A DNA stretch of 64,000 nt, from the NCBI RefSeq assembly GCF_002954265.1, contig NZ_PPSL01000002.1, forward strand, positions 62,001-126,000, given 5' to 3'. Positions 32,079-41,426 of the stretch are shown one piece after another. This DNA is from Flavipsychrobacter stenotrophus. GTDB taxonomy: Bacteria > Bacteroidota > Bacteroidia > Chitinophagales > Chitinophagaceae. The notes under the pieces were generated by a model, which ran no database searches, had not been told where the DNA came from, and saw nothing but the letters and a program-made list of their open reading frames with translations. Made by a program: the position numbers and the translations under genes. Numbering within the stretch: the stretch's first letter is position 1; the number at the start of each line of letters is the position of its first letter.

Positions 32079-33371
32079 ATGCGTATTGTAAAAGTATGGA
32101 AAAACCTAAAAGACAGCACCATACTGACATTCCTTTTCATTGTATTCCTTGCAATTGCCTATGCGAGGAATCATAATAATATGCCGGGTATTATATGGGC
32201 AGATACCGAAGGGTACTATATGTACCTGCCTGCTGTTTTGATTCAACATAGCATTCACCATGTACCTGAGCGTAGCATGGACATAAAGAAGAATGAGCAG
32301 GGCGAAGTAATGATGAAATACACCTGCGGGGTTGCTTTTTTCTACCTGCCATTTTTTATTGGCTCACATGTAGTTGCCCACCTGCTGGGTGCGGATACAT
32401 CGGGCTTTAGCACGTCCTATTATTTTGGTATCATGTTGTGCGGGGTATTCTGGTCTATGGTTGGGGTATATATGCTGCTGAAACTATTACAACGACACTT
32501 TACCAAAAGAATAGCATGGCTTACAGGATTGTGCCTGCTTCTGGGTACAAACTATTTCTTTTACGCCACCAGATGGATGGGCATGGCGCATATCTACAAT
32601 TTTGTGCTGGTATGTGGGTTGCTACTGCTGGCCGACGACTATTATAAAAAGCCGGCAACAAAAACAGCAGCATATACAGGGCTTCTGTTGGGTTGGCTGG
32701 TATTGATAAGGCCAACCAATATAGTTATTGCTCTAAGTCTTCTATTTTATAATGTCGTATCGAGAGGGGACATTAGTGAGCGGATAGAGACCTTAAAGCG
32801 GCGGTACAAAGACATTGTCACTGCCTTTCTATTCTTCATTATCCCCTTGCTGCCACAGCTTTATTACTGGAAAGAAATGACCGGTAGCTGGGTGAGCTAT
32901 TCTTATACCGGAGAAAGTTTTATTTACTGGAACAAACCGAAAATTGCCGCAGTATTATTTGACACACAAAATGGTCTGATCTTATACTCACCCATTCTAA
33001 TTTTATCGTTTGTGGGGATACTGGTAGCCAATAAAGACCGACGAACGAATAGCATAAATGTATTGACGACATTTACCGTCATTACCTACATTTTTGCCAG
33101 TTGGTGGGCATGGTGGTTTGGCGCGGCATATGGGCACAGGTGCTACATAGACTTTTACCCTCTGTTCGCATTACCAATGGCAGCAGCAATAGAGCAATTA
33201 TCGACACTGAAAATCAAGACACTTAAATATTTGTCTATAGCTGTCCTTATAGTCTTTATAGGATATAACATTGGTATGACCCATGCCTTTGATCACAGCG
33301 GCATATGGGATGGCACTGACTGGCGGTGGAACTGGAGCAAATGGTGGGGAACGGTAACAGGTATAATTTAG
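32079..33371 (+). CDS. Polytopic membrane protein, probable GT-C-type glycosyltransferase
   Basis: A 430-residue protein with about ten hydrophobic segments. GIIWADTEGYYMYLPAVLI about 40 residues in has the acidic Asp-x-Glu motif in the first extracellular loop typical of GT-C enzymes (dolichol-phosphate or undecaprenyl-phosphate sugar users). It also has ASWWAWWFGAAYGHRCYIDFYPLFALPMA near residue 350, seen in bacterial membrane glycosyltransferases of unknown substrate. I start at the ATG at 32079, not an in-frame TTG 36 bases upstream; a TATCTTTA motif at 32051 would lie between them. Convergent with the sensor kinase gene. Confidence 0.75.
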   Translation: MRIVKVWKNLKDSTILTFLFIVFLAIAYARNHNNMPGIIWADTEGYYMYLPAVLIQHSIHHVPERSMDIKKNEQGEVMMKYTCGVAFFYLPFFIGSHVVAHLLGADTSGFSTSYYFGIMLCGVFWSMVGVYMLLKLLQRHFTKRIAWLTGLCLLLGTNYFFYATRWMGMAHIYNFVLVCGLLLLADDYYKKPATKTAAYTGLLLGWLVLIRPTNIVIALSLLFYNVVSRGDISERIETLKRRYKDIVTAFLFFIIPLLPQLYYWKEMTGSWVSYSYTGESFIYWNKPKIAAVLFDTQNGLILYSPILILSFVGILVANKDRRTNSINVLTTFTVITYIFASWWAWWFGAAYGHRCYIDFYPLFALPMAAAIEQLSTLKIKTLKYLSIAVLIVFIGYNIGMTHAFDHSGIWDGTDWRWNWSKWWGTVTGII

Positions 33372-33385
33372 GAGGAACTGCCCAA

Positions 33386-35515
33386 TTATTTATGCGTGCT
33401 ATTCCATACCATCGTAAAGTTAAAGCCGTTGTCAGAGACCCTTGTTATAGTTGCCTTAAGTTGCTTGCTGAGTAATTGCAACAGTAACATACCAATACCA
33501 CTGCCCGTATCAACACGGGAGGGATCGAGACCCGGACCATTATCCTGGCATATAAGGGTAATTCTGTGCTTTAAATTCCCTGACTTTTCATCAAGAAATT
33601 CTGTTTGACCATAGCTCAATGATAGAGCAGGACTGACTGTAACCGGATAAACGTATTTATAGAAATTGATGATCAATTCATTGAGAATGAGGCCAATAGT
33701 AATAGCGTGATCAATATCGATAAGTATCAGGTCGTTGGTTGTTGAGAAGAATACTGACTTGTGATCAAGGTTATAAATAGCCGAAATTTCTTTAAACAAT
33801 TGATTGGAATAAGCTACAATGTCTAATTCAGAAAAGACATTGGTCTGGTAAAGATTTTCGTGCACCATAGCCATAGACCTAACCCTGGATTGACTAGATG
33901 CGAATACCTGTTTAAAGGCTTCATTATCAGAATTCATAGACGCCATCTCCAACAAACTGTAAATGACCGTAAGATTATTTTTGACCCTATGGTGCACCTC
34001 CTTCAGCAACATCTCCTTCTCGGCCAGTGATCTCTTTATTGATCGTTCCTGCTCTCTTTTCAAAGTAATGTCTCTGAAGAACGCCTGTCCGCCAATTCTA
34101 CCATCAATATTCGGAGAAGGAGAAATGCTTCCTTCCAACACTAAGATGCTGCCATCGCAGTGAATAAACTCCAACTCCACGTCGCGCATATACTCCCCTT
34201 TCAGCACTTCTTCAAAAACGGCGTTGAATTTAACCACAGATTCTTCTGTAAGGAACTCCGCTATTGGTGCGTTGATCAACAAACTATTTTCATAGCCGAG
34301 CACCGACGAAAAGGAAAAACTGTGGAAGGAAACATTTGCATCATTCCCTATGGTAATGATAATATCGAGAGAGCCCTCAAAAATAGACCGATAACGCGCT
34401 TCACTACTTTCTAACTCCAGACGAGTCAAGACCTGCTCGGTAACATCTATTATCGTTCCGAGTATATACCTACCCTCCTGTGGAGAGTCGACAATCACCA
34501 TATTTAATAATATGGTTTTAGACTCACCTAAGAGCGTAGTAATTGGAGATTCAAAGTTTACTACGCGTCCTTTCTGTTTTAGCGTGCCGCTGATGACCTT
34601 TTTATCTTCGTCTTTCAAAAAAGACATGATATTATACTGACGGTCAACCTCGATCGCATCCAGTATCCTCTCAATTTCTTTATTGTACGTTATTACTCCA
34701 CCAAGAATAGTTGCAGTGAAAACACCGACAGTGTTGTTGAAAAATAATTCCCGGTATTTTCTTTCAGAATACTGGATCTCTGTCTCCATGATCTTACGAT
34801 CGGTAATATCTATACCGAAACCAAGTATGAATAGCAATTCCCCGTTTTTGTCGTGTATCGGCGAGAATCTCCTTAGGGTTGTTTTCCGGTTATTACCTAC
34901 CCCTACAGTTTCGTCTTCCGTTTCAACTGTACTGTTTTCGGTAACGCATTTATCGAAGTAAGCCCTTCTGCGTTGAGCTATTTCTACCGGCATATTCCTT
35001 TCCTTCACGTATTCAAAATCATCCTTGCCAATAATCCACTTCCTCACCTTGTCATTTTTAATAGCAAACCGATTCACGAATAGGTATTTATGTTCATCAT
35101 TAAAAATGACAAGATCGACCGGTACATTATTGAGCACCTTTTCATAAAAAAATATGCGGTCTTCCCGTTTATCTAGTTCGCGCTTTAATGGTGTGATATC
35201 ATTAAGTATAACTACAAAGTCGCCGGTGTTAGCCACAGAAATGGAGCAACTAAATACCCGTTGAACATGTCTGAAAGTAAAACTATCTTTTGACGGCGAT
35301 ACGCCACCGAAGTATTTCTGGAAAGCCGGCTGGCTGCAATGCCTGACAAATTTTTCTGCGTAAGCACTGGCCGCTGCATTGTTATACAGTAATCCTATAG
35401 TTGCCGATAAAACAAAGACAGGCTGGACTAGCTGATCAAACAGACCATATGAGTGCGCCAGTTGATGCTGCTCCAATTTAGGTTCTACACTGCTTCCCCT
35501 ATTAGCGTCTTCCAT
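33386..35515 (-). CDS. Multi-PAS sensor histidine kinase (HisKA_2 type)
   Basis: A 709-residue cytosolic kinase with no transmembrane segment. Four PAS-like regions can be traced at about 20-110, 120-235, 245-365 and 370-490; IHDKNGELLFILGFGIDITDRK and RIGGQAFFRDITLKREQ are typical PAC ends. The phosphoacceptor His lies at about residue 507 in EVHHRVKNNLTVIYSLLEM, the HisKA_2 form. The ATPase domain has NELIINFYKYVYP (N box) and DNGPGLDPSRVDTGSGIGMLL (G1/G2). It senses an internal signal, perhaps redox or a small ligand. The response regulator gene just upstream (34-base gap) is its likely partner. Confidence 0.92.
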   Translation of the reverse strand: MEDANRGSSVEPKLEQHQLAHSYGLFDQLVQPVFVLSATIGLLYNNAAASAYAEKFVRHCSQPAFQKYFGGVSPSKDSFTFRHVQRVFSCSISVANTGDFVVILNDITPLKRELDKREDRIFFYEKVLNNVPVDLVIFNDEHKYLFVNRFAIKNDKVRKWIIGKDDFEYVKERNMPVEIAQRRRAYFDKCVTENSTVETEDETVGVGNNRKTTLRRFSPIHDKNGELLFILGFGIDITDRKIMETEIQYSERKYRELFFNNTVGVFTATILGGVITYNKEIERILDAIEVDRQYNIMSFLKDEDKKVISGTLKQKGRVVNFESPITTLLGESKTILLNMVIVDSPQEGRYILGTIIDVTEQVLTRLELESSEARYRSIFEGSLDIIITIGNDANVSFHSFSFSSVLGYENSLLINAPIAEFLTEESVVKFNAVFEEVLKGEYMRDVELEFIHCDGSILVLEGSISPSPNIDGRIGGQAFFRDITLKREQERSIKRSLAEKEMLLKEVHHRVKNNLTVIYSLLEMASMNSDNEAFKQVFASSQSRVRSMAMVHENLYQTNVFSELDIVAYSNQLFKEISAIYNLDHKSVFFSTTNDLILIDIDHAITIGLILNELIINFYKYVYPVTVSPALSLSYGQTEFLDEKSGNLKHRITLICQDNGPGLDPSRVDTGSGIGMLLLQLLSKQLKATITRVSDNGFNFTMVWNSTHK

Positions 35516-35549
35516 TGATAAAAAGTAAAGTGTGGTGAGTAGACTACTA

Positions 35550-35900
35550 TCAAAAATCCAGCATTTCCTTGAGCGTAGCTAATGATAATGGTTTTACAAC
35601 AAATGCATGAAATTTTGTCTGTTTTGCCTTTTCAAGTGTAGCGGGATCTGTGCTGGCAGAAACATAATAGACTCTTGCATTGGAAGACGGTGCGCCCAGC
35701 ACAAAATCGATCCCGTCCATTTCCTGACCAAGCAAAATGTCCATTAAAATAACATCGGGTTGGGTATCATTTATGAGGTCAATAAACTCTTCAAAATCGC
35801 AGGTCGTGCCCACTACTTCTGCTCCACAGTCTTTTACAAACTTTTTGTGTAAAAAAGCAATGAGCTCATTATCCTCAACAATTAAAACTTTCTTATTCAT
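35550..35900 (-). CDS. Single-domain response regulator
   Basis: A 116-residue receiver domain with no output domain. It has VLIVEDNELIAFLH (acidic pair), the phosphoacceptor Asp in VILMDILLGQEMDGIDF, VSAST, and Lys in FVVKPLSLATLKEML. It precedes the PAS kinase by 34 bases on the same strand, so the kinase gene follows in the same operon. A TATGTTTG motif lies just upstream. Single-domain regulators of this type act through protein interactions or phosphorelay. Confidence 0.9.
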   Translation of the reverse strand: MNKKVLIVEDNELIAFLHKKFVKDCGAEVVGTTCDFEEFIDLINDTQPDVILMDILLGQEMDGIDFVLGAPSSNARVYYVSASTDPATLEKAKQTKFHAFVVKPLSLATLKEMLDF

Positions 35901-36260
35901 AGCAATACAATTGTTTTACAAACATAGGATTATCAATGAATTATAAACATACTAAAATTAGTGGGTTTTTAAATTAATTAACGATATAAAAACAAATATT
36001 ATTAATACAATTCGACTAATGCCTTAAAATAAGCATTCGTACCGATGTAAAAAGAGCGCAATAAATATTAATAAATAAAACAATTCGTAACATATAGATA
36101 TTGTGCACTATAAACATAAAGTATAATTTACGCCAATTTATAGCAGTTAAATGCAATTGACGCCAGATTGCATTTAAAAGCTGCATAATTCCCACCTAAC
36201 CAGCTGAAAATTAATTAGATACAAAACCAACAGATTGAATTAACTTAGTTCTGCAAAACA
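35901..36260. other. AT-rich intergenic region between divergent genes
   Basis: Apart from the promoter motif at 35919-35926 I see no gene or hairpin. It separates the minus-strand regulator/kinase unit from the plus-strand dioxygenase unit and probably holds promoters for both. Confidence 0.4.
35919..35926 (-). promoter_or_regulatory. -7 element for the response regulator/kinase operon
   Basis: On the minus strand TATGTTTG matches TAnnTTTG, 18 bases before the ATG at 35900. Confidence 0.45.
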
Positions 36261-37016
36261 TTGAAGTTGACCACAACAACACATATACATCAACGGGAAG
36301 TAGGAGATAATGGATATACTTTTGTAGATGGCATATTCTCAATTGACGAGATAGATTCAATTATTACCGCAGTAGAACAAACAGACACTTCTAAACCCAC
36401 CTTCAGGAAAAGTGCAGACCTGTTTGCTATCAGACAATTTATAAAAGAAGTACCCGAAGTGGTTCATCTGATCTTTACAGAAAAGATGCTTGCTTCTATA
36501 AAGGAATTATTTGGAGATGAGTATTTTGTTGTAAAATCCATATACTTCGACAAACCAGACCAATCGAACTGGTTTGTTGCGTATCACCAGGACCTGACCA
36601 TATCTGTCGACAAGAAAATTGCCTTAGATGGTTATGGGCCATGGACGACAAAGAAGGATCAGTTTGCGGTGCAGCCTCCGCTTGAAATTCTGGAAAACAA
36701 TTTCACCATCAGAATACACCTTGATGACACAACCGAAGAGAATGGAGCATTAAGGGTAATACCGGGATCCCACCTGAAGGGGATTTACCGTGCGGAAAAT
36801 ATTGACTGGACTGTAGAAAAAGAAGTGACCTGCAATGTGCCGGCCGGAGGAATAATGATCATGAAGCCTCTGCTGCTGCATGCATCGGGCAAGACTACCA
36901 ACGGCAAAAAGAGAAGAGTGATTCATATAGAGTTCAGTAACCAAGTGCTCCATAAACAATTGGAATGGGCTGAGCATTTTGATTATGAAACAAAAAATAA
37001 CACGGCAAATGATTGA
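36261..37016 (+). CDS. Phytanoyl-CoA dioxygenase (PhyH) family 2OG-Fe(II) oxygenase
   Basis: The protein has 251 residues. The iron-binding facial triad is visible: His and Asp in [14 protein letters not shown], and the distal His in [15 protein letters not shown]. The 2-oxoglutarate-binding Arg fits [11 protein letters not shown], and [24 protein letters not shown] is typical of the PhyH fold. It hydroxylates an unknown substrate. The only credible start is the TTG at 36261, as no ATG occurs nearby in frame. Its end overlaps the macro-domain gene, so the two are likely cotranslated. Confidence 0.87.
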   Translation: MKLTTTTHIHQREVGDNGYTFVDGIFSIDEIDSIITAVEQTDTSKPTFRKSADLFAIRQFIKEVPEVVHLIFTEKMLASIKELFGDEYFVVKSIYFDKPDQSNWFVAYHQDLTISVDKKIALDGYGPWTTKKDQFAVQPPLEILENNFTIRIHLDDTTEENGALRVIPGSHLKGIYRAENIDWTVEKEVTCNVPAGGIMIMKPLLLHASGKTTNGKKRRVIHIEFSNQVLHKQLEWAEHFDYETKNNTAND

Positions 37017-37521
37017 GGTGATACTCGGAGATATAACTAAAATAACCGCAGATGCCATTGTTAATGCTGCAAATACATCATTGTTAGGCGGTGGCGGAGT
37101 AGATGGTGCTATTCATAAAGCAGGGGGGCCGGATATACTGGAAGAGTGCATAGCCATACGCAACAGACAAGGCGGCTGCAAGGTAGGTGAAGCTGTGATC
37201 ACCACAGGTGGAGAACTACCTGCCAAATTTGTGATACACACAGTAGGGCCGGTATGGAACGGAGGCAAAAAAAATGAGGACATCTTACTTGCCAATGCCT
37301 ACATCAACAGCCTGAAAATAGCAGCAGATAACGGAGTAAAAACACTCGCATTTCCCAATATTAGTACCGGCGTTTATCGTTTTCCAAAAGACAGGGCAGC
37401 AGTAATTGCAGTACATACCGTTCGTGAATTTCTTAATGAATTCGGCGAAATAGATAAGGTAACTTTTGTATGTTTTGACACCGAAAATTTTGAGTTATAC
37501 CAAGCCCTACTGGCCGGCTAG
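36985..37521 (+). CDS. Macro domain protein (probable ADP-ribose or O-acetyl-ADP-ribose hydrolase)
   Basis: A 178-residue single macro domain of the YmdB/MacroD type. It shows [37 protein letters not shown] (nucleotide-binding Asp/Asn and Gly loop), [22 protein letters not shown], and [21 protein letters not shown]. Relatives remove the ADP-ribose from proteins, RNA or O-acetyl-ADP-ribose. It overlaps the PhyH gene: from the ATG at 36985 by 32 bases, or from the ATG at 37009 (ATGATTGA) by 8. Either start leaves the domain intact. Confidence 0.93.
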   Translation: MKQKITRQMIEVILGDITKITADAIVNAANTSLLGGGGVDGAIHKAGGPDILEECIAIRNRQGGCKVGEAVITTGGELPAKFVIHTVGPVWNGGKKNEDILLANAYINSLKIAADNGVKTLAFPNISTGVYRFPKDRAAVIAVHTVREFLNEFGEIDKVTFVCFDTENFELYQALLAG

Positions 37522-37679
37522 CGCCGGTAAAGCAAAGCAGGGATAAATTCATTGTTATTATTGCTTGATTTTAATGCTGAACGAGTAGTAAATACGCCAA
37601 TTGCACACTATATTAGCCGTTGATAGCAACCAAGAAGCTGTCATAAAGCGAGTACCTAACAAAACAATACTGAACTACG

Positions 37680-38054
37680 ATGAAAGTCCTGATAATAGAT
37701 GATGACCCACTAATTTTAAGTGTATATAGCCGTACCCTCTCCCAAAAGAATTTCACGGCGCTAACGGCTGCAAACGGAAAATTGGGCCTTGACACATTGA
37801 CCGCAGACACCGAAATATCGAAAATATTGCTAGATGTTTATATGCCTGAGATGGATGCCTATGGTTTTATGAAAGCGATACAAAGTGATAGTGTGCTGTC
37901 TGAAAGGTATTTTGAGATCTACATTGTTACCAGTGGTGAGAAAGAAGACATACTTAAGCGTTTCTTTGAAGATAACATTGACATGAAATATATAAGGAAC
38001 ATTCTTAAGAAGCCTGTTGATCTGCAGATGCTCACTGCAGCGTTGCAACTGTAG
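37680..38054 (+). CDS. Single-domain response regulator
   Basis: A 124-residue receiver domain: VLIIDDDPLILSVY (acidic triplet), the phosphoacceptor Asp in ILLDVYMPEMDAYGF, the Thr/Ser in VTSGE and the Lys in ILKKPVD. The usual Gly after MD is Ala here. No output domain and no kinase in the same operon; the PAS kinase 2 kb away on the other strand is a possible partner. A perfect 16-bp terminator follows. Confidence 0.88.
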   Translation: MKVLIIDDDPLILSVYSRTLSQKNFTALTAANGKLGLDTLTADTEISKILLDVYMPEMDAYGFMKAIQSDSVLSERYFEIYIVTSGEKEDILKRFFEDNIDMKYIRNILKKPVDLQMLTAALQL

Positions 38055-38100
38055 TTTCACCCAACTGTTCATATCTATCGCGCAAGCGTATTCTGCGAGA

Positions 38101-38137
38101 AATACAAAAGGCACCAGATTGGTGCCTTTTGTATTTT
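38101..38137. terminator. Very strong bidirectional terminator
   Basis: AATACAAAAGGCACCA (38101-38116) and TGGTGCCTTTTGTATT (38120-38135) form a perfect 16-bp stem with loop GAT and T/A tracts on both sides, between convergent genes. The terC stop codon begins directly at its edge. Confidence 0.93.
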
Positions 38138-38922
38138 TAGTCATTTTTTGCATTGGTTGTTTTCTTTCGGAACCGAATATTGAGCATTTCCACAATGATC
38201 GAGAACCCGAGACAAGAGTAAATAATACTCTTATTAACCTCTTCGTGAAATCCGCTGGCTATGAGCACTACACCTATAACAACAAGGAAGGATAAGGCCA
38301 ACATTTGCAACGTAGGGTATTTGTTGATAACAGCAGCAACTCCGCCTGCAAACATCATCATGATGGCCATTGAGATAATAACGGCTATGATCATGATCAG
38401 TACATTGTCGACAAGACCTACAGCTGTAAGAATAGAATCGAACGAGAATACAGCATCTACTAATACTATCTGTATGAGTATGCTTCCGAAGCTATTTTTC
38501 TTAGCTTCTTTCTTCTTTTTGTGGCCGCCACCTTCAGCAGCTTCGTTCATCTTGTGATGTATCTCCATTACACTCTTTACCAAAAGAAAGATACCACCAG
38601 CTATAAGAATCAGATCTTTATAACTCAAACCTATATGCAGACCTTTTACTTTATTGAAGAGATCGGGAATAGTGATCACAGGGTCTTTCAAAGCTATAAT
38701 CAAATTAATGCCCAACAAAAGACATACCCTGAAACCCATAGCCAGAAGCATACCAATATTTCTTGCCCGTGCCTGTTCTTTTTGAGGCAGCTTACCGGTA
38801 ACAATAGAAATGAAAATGATGTTATCGACCCCAAGTACAATCTCCAGAAAACAAAGCGTGACCAAACTCACCCAGGTACCGGGATCAGTAAAATCGATCA
38901 TTAAAAACAAACTATTCAACAT
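38137..38922 (-). CDS. TerC family integral membrane protein
   Basis: A 261-residue, seven-segment membrane protein. Conserved acidic residues sit inside membrane segments: FLEIVLGVDNIIFISI near residue 30 and VLVDAVFSFDSILTAVGLVD near residue 155, as in TerC/Alx. A charged loop (HKKKKEAKKNS) separates the halves. Relatives are linked to manganese export to newly secreted enzymes and to tellurite resistance; the role here is inferred. A TAATTTCG promoter-like motif lies at 38951-38958 on its strand. Confidence 0.92.
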   Translation of the reverse strand: MLNSLFLMIDFTDPGTWVSLVTLCFLEIVLGVDNIIFISIVTGKLPQKEQARARNIGMLLAMGFRVCLLLGINLIIALKDPVITIPDLFNKVKGLHIGLSYKDLILIAGGIFLLVKSVMEIHHKMNEAAEGGGHKKKKEAKKNSFGSILIQIVLVDAVFSFDSILTAVGLVDNVLIMIIAVIISMAIMMMFAGGVAAVINKYPTLQMLALSFLVVIGVVLIASGFHEEVNKSIIYSCLGFSIIVEMLNIRFRKKTTNAKND

Positions 38923-38976
38923 TACAGGACAGATTTAATTATCAGGCCAGCGAAATTAGAATAAAATGACCTAATA

Positions 38977-39020
38977 AGTAAGAAGTGAAAAGTGAAAACC
39001 CCAAAGTGCATGATTCAATA
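38977..39020 (+). repeat. A-rich intergenic repeat, diverged copy
   Basis: AGTAAGAAGTGAAAAGTGAA and AACCCCAAAGTGCATGATTCAATA resemble the copies at 2342 and 4767, including the ATTCAATA end. Confidence 0.45.
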
Positions 39021-39155
39021 TTCCGTATTGTGTAATAATGCCATACGGAAACATGAAAGTATTAACACTAATAATTTTGAATGAAATACATCAGTCCGTA
39101 ATTTTAGATACAATTAAGATTTACTTTTTGGCCATTACATTCTAATCCTACAGGC

Positions 39156-39542
39156 ATGAAATACCTTTTTTTTGCTTTTTTGCTTTTAACGATCTCCTGT
39201 AAACCAGACAAAAAGGAAGGCGGGGGCAAGGGAGGTTCAGCAACACTGGTCATCTATCCACAGCACCATACCGTTGCCAAAAACATAATCAACGGGAAGG
39301 TGTTTATACGATATTATACGCTGGATGCACCAACCAGCGGGGTTTATGACGACTCAGCAACATGCACCAACCATGACAGTTTACTCAGCGGCACAATTAT
39401 CAATTTAAAAAATGGCAATTACTACCTGTTTGCTACCGGATTTGATACTTCGGTTAATCAGTATGTGAAAGGAGGAGTGCCTTATACCATTAGTGCTCAA
39501 TCTACAACTTTGAACACTACTTTACCCGTGAGTGAAGACTAA
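39156..39542 (+). CDS. Small lipoprotein of unknown function
   Basis: A 128-residue lipoprotein: MKYLFFAFLLLTISC with Cys15 in a TISC lipobox, followed by a Lys/Gly-rich linker (KPDKKEGGGKGG). The mature domain has several beta-prone stretches (ATLVIYPQHHTVAKNIINGKVF) and resembles small beta-sandwich surface proteins. No family is recognised. Convergent with the ABM gene with one base between their stops. Confidence 0.72.
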   Translation: MKYLFFAFLLLTISCKPDKKEGGGKGGSATLVIYPQHHTVAKNIINGKVFIRYYTLDAPTSGVYDDSATCTNHDSLLSGTIINLKNGNYYLFATGFDTSVNQYVKGGVPYTISAQSTTLNTTLPVSED

Positions 39543-39543
39543 A

Positions 39544-39858
39544 TCAAAACTCATAGTCGCGCTCTACTTTGCAAATACGGGTTTTGTACCCTGTATACCA
39601 CTCTGCCCTACCCCGCTCTTGCGCTACAGTGTGCTGCATATTGGCCTTCCATGCTTTAATTGACTCTAAGGAATCACAATAAGAAACAGTAATTCCCACG
39701 GCTTCGTCGCGGGAACTTTCTACACCCAGAAAGCCAGGCTGTTCTCTTGCAAGCTCTTCCATATACATTGCCATAGAAGAATAACCATTATCAATATCAC
39801 TGCGTAGCGATGTAAATACTACTGCGTAATATGGGGGTGGGGGTGTTTGGGCTATCAT
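39544..39858 (-). CDS. Antibiotic biosynthesis monooxygenase (ABM) fold protein
   Basis: A 104-residue small ferredoxin-like fold protein. YYAVVFTSLRSDIDNGYSSMAMYMEELAREQPGFLGVES and the TVSYCDSLESIKAWKANMQHTVAQERGRAEWY half fit ABM-domain proteins, which are heme-degrading, quinone-oxidising or of unknown role. The C-terminal RICKVERDYEF is typical. It follows the NUDIX gene on the same strand by 8 bases, probably as one transcript. Confidence 0.82.
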   Translation of the reverse strand: MIAQTPPPPYYAVVFTSLRSDIDNGYSSMAMYMEELAREQPGFLGVESSRDEAVGITVSYCDSLESIKAWKANMQHTVAQERGRAEWYTGYKTRICKVERDYEF

Positions 39859-39866
39859 AATTAATA

Positions 39867-40439
39867 TTATAGAAACCGTTCAAATTTTGCAATCATCTTA
39901 CCAAAAGTATCGTCTTCCCTAAGTTCAGTGAATGACACCCATTTAAGGCCTGTCGATTCGTCTTCGTTGAATGCTATATCTCCATTCCCCTCGTAAGAAA
40001 AAAGATACCTGATATCGTGATGGTAGTGACCATCTTCCATTTTCTTGAGATTTGCAGGAATATTGTGTGGGTCTATATCAAAAGGCACCGCAGCGTTGGT
40101 ATTTATGCTTATGTTGATCAATTCTTTGGCGGGGATTCCGGTTTCTTCTTCTGCCTCGCGCAAGGCTGAAGCAAGCAAAGTATCATCCTGCTCTACATGG
40201 CCGCCGGGCTGTAGCCAGCGGTTGAGCGATTTGTGCTTGAGCAAAAGTATTTCCCGCGACTTTCTCTTAATGATGAATGCACTGGTAGTTATATGGCCGT
40301 CAAAATTCTTGCGATCGTATAAGTTGTCGCTTTGGGTGCGGTTGACATAGTCTGTAAATATTTTTATCCGCTCGTCCTCGTCAGGGAATATAGATAAGTA
40401 TGCTGCGGATAGTTCCTGTATTTGCGTTTGGTTGAGCAT
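39867..40439 (-). CDS. NUDIX hydrolase
   Basis: A 190-residue protein with a NUDIX box at about residues 80-102 (GHVEQDDTLLASALREAEEE, then TGI). The box has Asp instead of the first conserved Glu; the REAEEE metal-binding core is intact. N-terminal AFIIKRKSREILLLKHKSLNRWLQPGG is typical. It hydrolyses a nucleoside-diphosphate-linked substrate that cannot be specified. The frame continues upstream through the dispersed palindrome at 40460; I start at the ATG at 40439, as the upstream residues are just translated repeat. Confidence 0.9.
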   Translation of the reverse strand: MLNQTQIQELSAAYLSIFPDEDERIKIFTDYVNRTQSDNLYDRKNFDGHITTSAFIIKRKSREILLLKHKSLNRWLQPGGHVEQDDTLLASALREAEEETGIPAKELINISINTNAAVPFDIDPHNIPANLKKMEDGHYHHDIRYLFSYEGNGDIAFNEDESTGLKWVSFTELREDDTFGKMIAKFERFL

Positions 40440-40459
40440 TTGTGTGTTGTGTTTAAAAG

Positions 40460-40490
40460 CCTCACCCCGACCCTCTCCAAAGGAGAGGGA
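40460..40490. repeat. Dispersed palindromic repeat (CCCTCTCC-AAA-GGAGAGGG), copy 2
   Basis: CCTCACCCCGACCCTCTCC followed by AAAGGAGAGGGA. It sits in the gap between folP and the NUDIX gene. The core palindrome is 40471-40489, and the other copy is at 16356-16386. Confidence 0.8.
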
Positions 40491-40506
40491 GGTGTTATGC
40501 AAGCCA

Positions 40507-41400
40507 TCAATTATCTATAACGTCATTATATAATTCTACGAGTTTGATAACCTGGACAGCCTCTTTTACATCATGTACCCTGAGTATATTGGCACCCTGT
40601 TGTAGTGCCAGCACGTGTAGTGCCGTTGTACCATTCAGGGCATTTTCGGGGTCGACGTGAAGGGCCTTGCATACCATAGACTTACGCGATAGGCCTGCCA
40701 GAATAGGCCTGCCGAGCATACGAAAAGTATGAAGTGACTTTAATAACTGAAAGTTATGCTCCAATGTTTTGCCAAATCCGTAGCCGGGGTCAATGATAAT
40801 ATCGTGAATGCCGGCAGTTGAACATTCGTCGGTCAGTGTTCGCAAATAGTCACGTACTTCAGTTACCGCGTTAACGTATGAAGGGTTGTTTTGCATAGTT
40901 TCGGGAGTACCCCGCATGTGCATGGCAATGTAAGGCACCTTCAATGCGGCTACAGTGGTAAGCATTTTGTTATCGAACCTTGCACCGCTAACATCATTGA
41001 CTATAGACACACCTGCATGAACAGCTTCCTGTGCCACCCTGGCATTGTAAGTATCTACAGACAACCAGGCCTCGGGGAAGTGCTTATGGATAGTAGTAAC
41101 AACTGGTATGATCCTTTGCAATTCCTCTTCATCCTTTATTAGAGGCTGTCCGGGTTTTGTACTGGCTCCGCCAATATCTAATATAGTGGCACCGTCATTG
41201 AGCATTTTTTCGGCAGTACGAAGTAAAGTATCCGGGTCAGTAGAACCGGTGTGAAAACTATCGGGTGTAGCATTCAAAATACCCATTATTACAGGGCGCG
41301 ACAGATCCAAGATCCGCCCGCGGCTTTGAATAGTTGCTGATATAGGCAGTAGTGTTTTGATAGCTCGTTTGTTTAATTCTTTCCTTAATAGTTTATTCAA
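40507..41400 (-). CDS. folP: Dihydropteroate synthase
   Basis: A 297-residue TIM-barrel enzyme that joins p-aminobenzoate to dihydropterin pyrophosphate in folate synthesis, the sulfonamide target. Motifs: MGILNATPDSFHTGS (pterin-site Asn and the mobile loop), GGASTKPG, SVDTYNARVAQEAV, IVNDVSG, DPGYGFGKTLEHN (Asp, Lys), and GLSRKSM near the C-terminus. The N-terminal extension (about 35 residues) before the barrel is common in Bacteroidota. It is divergent from the DUF1599 gene, and the NUDIX and ABM genes follow it on the same strand. Confidence 0.96.
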   Translation of the reverse strand: MNKLLRKELNKRAIKTLLPISATIQSRGRILDLSRPVIMGILNATPDSFHTGSTDPDTLLRTAEKMLNDGATILDIGGASTKPGQPLIKDEEELQRIIPVVTTIHKHFPEAWLSVDTYNARVAQEAVHAGVSIVNDVSGARFDNKMLTTVAALKVPYIAMHMRGTPETMQNNPSYVNAVTEVRDYLRTLTDECSTAGIHDIIIDPGYGFGKTLEHNFQLLKSLHTFRMLGRPILAGLSRKSMVCKALHVDPENALNGTTALHVLALQQGANILRVHDVKEAVQVIKLVELYNDVIDN

Positions 41401-41426
41401 AACGTATTTATGTATGTACCTTTAAT

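Noticed and set aside
35901-36260. Possible small RNA or riboswitch in the AT-rich gap
   Set aside because: No stable hairpin or conserved motif could be made out by eye.
40440-40502. N-terminal extension of the NUDIX protein
   Set aside because: It is translated dispersed-repeat sequence; the family-like part begins at the ATG at 40439.
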